Source: Oenanthe sinensis (Eukaryota > Streptophyta > Magnoliopsida > Apiales > Apiaceae). Taken from it: a stretch of DNA of 64,000 nucleotides. A program made the translations under genes and the position numbers. The stretch lies in NCBI GenBank assembly GCA_028671895.1, contig CM053794.1, positions 36,286,501 to 36,350,500 on the forward strand, given 5' to 3'. This document shows, piece by piece, positions 61,601 to 64,000 of this stretch (the first letter of the stretch is position 1; the number at the start of each line of letters is the position of its first letter). The notes below the pieces were generated by a model, which saw nothing but the letters and a program-made list of their open reading frames with translations, was not told the DNA's origin and ran no database searches.

Positions 61601-61613
61601 TACAAAGTTGGTG

Positions 61614-62593
61614 ATGGCAAGCACGGCGGCAGGTGACGGTGGTGGCGGCGGAGAGGAGCTGAGCCGACACCTCTCTACAATTCAGCTAAATCACCTTCAT
61701 CAGCAGCAACACCACTACTACAATACAAACACAAATACAATTACACATAACAATAGTAATAATAATATTATTAATAAGAAACCCTCTTGTTCGGGCAGCA
61801 GAAAAAGGAACTTTCACTATCAAAACCCTTTCATTTCTCCCTCTCCTCCTCCCCCTCCTCCTTTATTCAATTTTCAGGTTTGTCCCTCGTTCTTATATAT
61901 ATCTGTGTGTGTGTTCCTTGTATCATTGTATGTATGTTGTCTATCTATCTCTATATGTATATGTATGTGCCTGCTTGTGTAATTCTTTTACCTTTCATGT
62001 ATGTATCATGTATGTATGCTGTATGTTACCTGTTACGACACACATTTGTTCCTTCTCCGACTTTATTTTCTATTTCAATCTCTTCTTTTTTAGTTTTGCT
62101 ATTTAGGATTTCAAGCTCCTTTTTTCTAATTAGTTAATTTTGCAATTTCTTGCTTAGTAGCCAGACTGGCTAGCTGTTTGCTTGATTTTCATGATCAATT
62201 TGAGTATAATTTTTTATTTGAGGACATTGTCCTCAATTTTTTTTCTTTCTAATCACACTTTTTGTTACTCATTTTGAAGTTCATTTTACTTGTCTTTTTA
62301 GGCATATAATCAGTTATTGTCTGCCATAATTGTGATGCACCGTTCGTAACATAAAAAAAACTAGCAAATGCAACTATGCTGGTTTAATATTGCCAGCTTA
62401 TTCTTTCAAACAAAGTCCCATTATTGCCTGTTAGTTAAGCTTTTTAGACAATGTATGTTGCTTTGGAGATGTGTGTTTCCATATACAAAACAACTTACAT
62501 CAATTTATTAGTGTTTTGGCTTCTCCATTAATCAGATGGAGTTTTCTTGATGGAAAGTACTTATTGTGCTATTTTTTTCGAGCACAAAAATAA

Positions 62594-62660
<67 letters not shown>

Positions 62661-64000
62661 GTATCTCGTGTCTAAAAGCCAAAAATTTATGACAGTATAA
62701 TATACCAAGACTTTTGCGTCCAACACTTATGGATAAGAGTAGTTATTCATCCACGTGACATCATTCCAACTCTTTCGGACGCTGCTTGAATGTCTTTATT
62801 CTTGTTCATTTGTCCGATATGAGTAAATAACTAATGCAATTTTAAATAAGAGTTGTACAAAAGAGATATCCAGGCCTTTCCTTATTATCGTAATTTATGT
62901 GTCTTTGTATCTTTCGTCTTTATGATTGAAGTTTTATAGAGTCATATTCACTTGATACAATACACTCCGCTTGGTTGGAGGTTTTGAAATGAGGTCCAAT
63001 GAATGACATCTATACAATCTCGTCGAAATTTATAAAAAGATTACCCCTTTCTTCCTACTAGAACTCCATTCCACCAATCTAATATATGAAGCTTATTCCT
63101 TCCACCTTGTAACTTTCACAAACCTTATAATCTTTGCTTTCCTCTTTGACCTTCCTAATTTGCTTTCCTCTTTCATTATTTTATCCACCTTTGAATTCCC
63201 TTACAATTAATTCATTCTATTCCTACCTCAAGCCATTCTTTCTAATCAATCAGAGTGTATAATCTTTTAATGATTTATGTATTGTCACATAAAGTTATAG
63301 ATACTCCCTCATTCCAAATTGATGACAGAAATAAGTTTATATTTTTTTGATCATTTAATGAGAAAAATAAATCTAAAAGAGCAAGAACTTGCATGGCATG
63401 ACATACCATTAAAGATCCTTACTATGTAAATTTTTGCAAGTGATGTGATATATACAAAGAAAATTAGTAATTATCTCGGTTTTTGTTTCTAAGTAAATTG
63501 TGAATCCATGTGGACAGAAAAAGTAATAGGTTCCGGTAATTTATACTTAAAAAATGTACGTGGTTCACAATACATACATCTTCAACAGGTAGGTAAAATG
63601 GAGGTAGTGTCACTTTTGTAACTCATCTTATTTCTGAAATTAGATATATCAAATTTTAATGTATAGATATTGTTGTAGAAGAGAATACAAACTGTGTGGG
63701 GGGAGGAGGGTGGGGGGGGGGCTGTATGCCTTCCATTAGCTTCCATGTTCTGTTTATATCTCTCTTCTTTCATTCATATGCAGTATATAGATATATTCTT
63801 TATGTGTTTCCCTACTATTCTCCACTTTTTATAGCCAGCAAATATAGTTAGTAAGGACAAGGAAAAGATTAATGATGCAACTACTTACGGGTATAGCAAC
63901 AAACACTCATCTGGAGTAGAGCATTCTACAAATTTGAAGACAATCAGGAAATCGAAGGTTTCCATAAATGTCAAATCTGAGCCTCGAGAATCATGTGCCG
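61614..64000 (+). CDS. Unknown low-complexity protein, truncated by window end
   Basis: Exon 1 (61614-61877, 88 codons) starts MASTAAGDGGGGGEE and is Gly-, His/Gln-, Asn- and Pro-rich, with SRKRNFHYQNPF and a run of eight prolines interrupted by serines. A 1957-nt intron follows. Exon 2 starts at 63835 after TTATAG and continues open to the window edge: PANIVSKDKEKIND, then GVEHSTNLKTIRKSK and VKSEPRE. The phase is preserved (0/0). The composition suggests a regulatory or nuclear protein. I do not recognise the family, and at least one further exon must lie beyond 64000. Confidence 0.68.
62597..62657. repeat. AT dinucleotide microsatellite, ~61 bp
   Basis: About 30 AT units within intron 1 of the 61614 gene. 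Confidence 0.92.
62961..63259. mobile_element. Possible MITE in intron 1 of the 61614 gene
   Basis: The ends TACACTCCGCTTGG and, on the reverse strand, TACACTCTGATTGA are inverted. The interior TGAAATGAGG versus TTGAGGTAGG is partly symmetric. No target duplication is certain. Confidence 0.4.
63698..63721 (+). repeat. G-rich tract with quadruplex potential
   Basis: Runs of 6, 2, 3 and 10 G separated by single A or T lie on the sense strand of intron 1, about 115 nt before the exon 2 acceptor. The pattern can supply four G3 runs. Confidence 0.75.

Noticed and set aside
1..64000. Search for a novel defence, toxin or biosynthetic system
   Set aside because: All supportable genes are ordinary single plant loci with introns. 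No clustering of functionally related enzymes or effector-type genes was seen.

Overview
This is nuclear DNA from a flowering plant. The genes carry spliceosomal introns (GT-AG, plus one GC-AG), the intergenic DNA is very AT-rich, plant MITE families are abundant, and every recognisable protein is plant-type. The sequence points to a core eudicot. I cannot name the species. A symbiosis E3 ligase (LIN/CERBERUS) that is retained mainly in plants hosting arbuscular mycorrhiza argues against Brassicaceae.

Ten genes can be supported. From left to right they are: a single-exon cytosolic cyclophilin (-, 4448-4966); a complete 16-exon LIN/CERBERUS U-box/WD40 E3 ligase (+, 8992-15543); a five-exon plant protein of unknown function (-, 23334-24715); a four-exon Lys/Glu-rich, probably nuclear protein (-, 27670-30285); a three-exon GASA/snakin peptide closest to GASA1 (+, 31693-32227); a 13-exon plant-specific protein of unknown function (+, 37342-41700); a two-exon WEB-family coiled-coil protein (+, 43914-45829); a small Ser-rich protein preceded by an overlapping upstream ORF (-, 46677-46961); a three-exon C2H2 zinc-finger protein (-, 54020-56204); and the first two exons of a gene that runs off the right edge (+, from 61614).

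The right half looks collinear with a piece of Arabidopsis chromosome 1 (C2H2 At1g75710, WEB At1g75720, At1g75730, GASA1 At1g75750). That assignment is from memory and needs a search. The genes are not an operon or pathway. They are independent loci (protein folding, symbiotic infection, hormone-regulated peptide, organelle movement or cytoskeleton family, transcription or nuclear proteins).

The rest is mostly transposon-derived DNA. Identifiable elements are a complete 420-bp TRIM retroelement with identical LTRs inside the WEB intron, a 973-bp non-autonomous hAT with an 8-bp target duplication and TATCCG-rich ends, a 369-bp Mutator-like MITE with a 10-bp target duplication inside an intron, three Stowaway-type MITEs, a probable 2.7-kb Helitron, larger MULE-like long-inverted-repeat elements, a 71-bp-arm near-perfect foldback, a 147-bp tandem duplication and long AT microsatellites. 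I found no bacterial-style defence system, CRISPR array or biosynthetic cluster. The most unusual items are the TRIM, the hAT, a GGCGCC-cored array with about 25-bp period at the left edge, and the uORF/ORF overlap near 46960.
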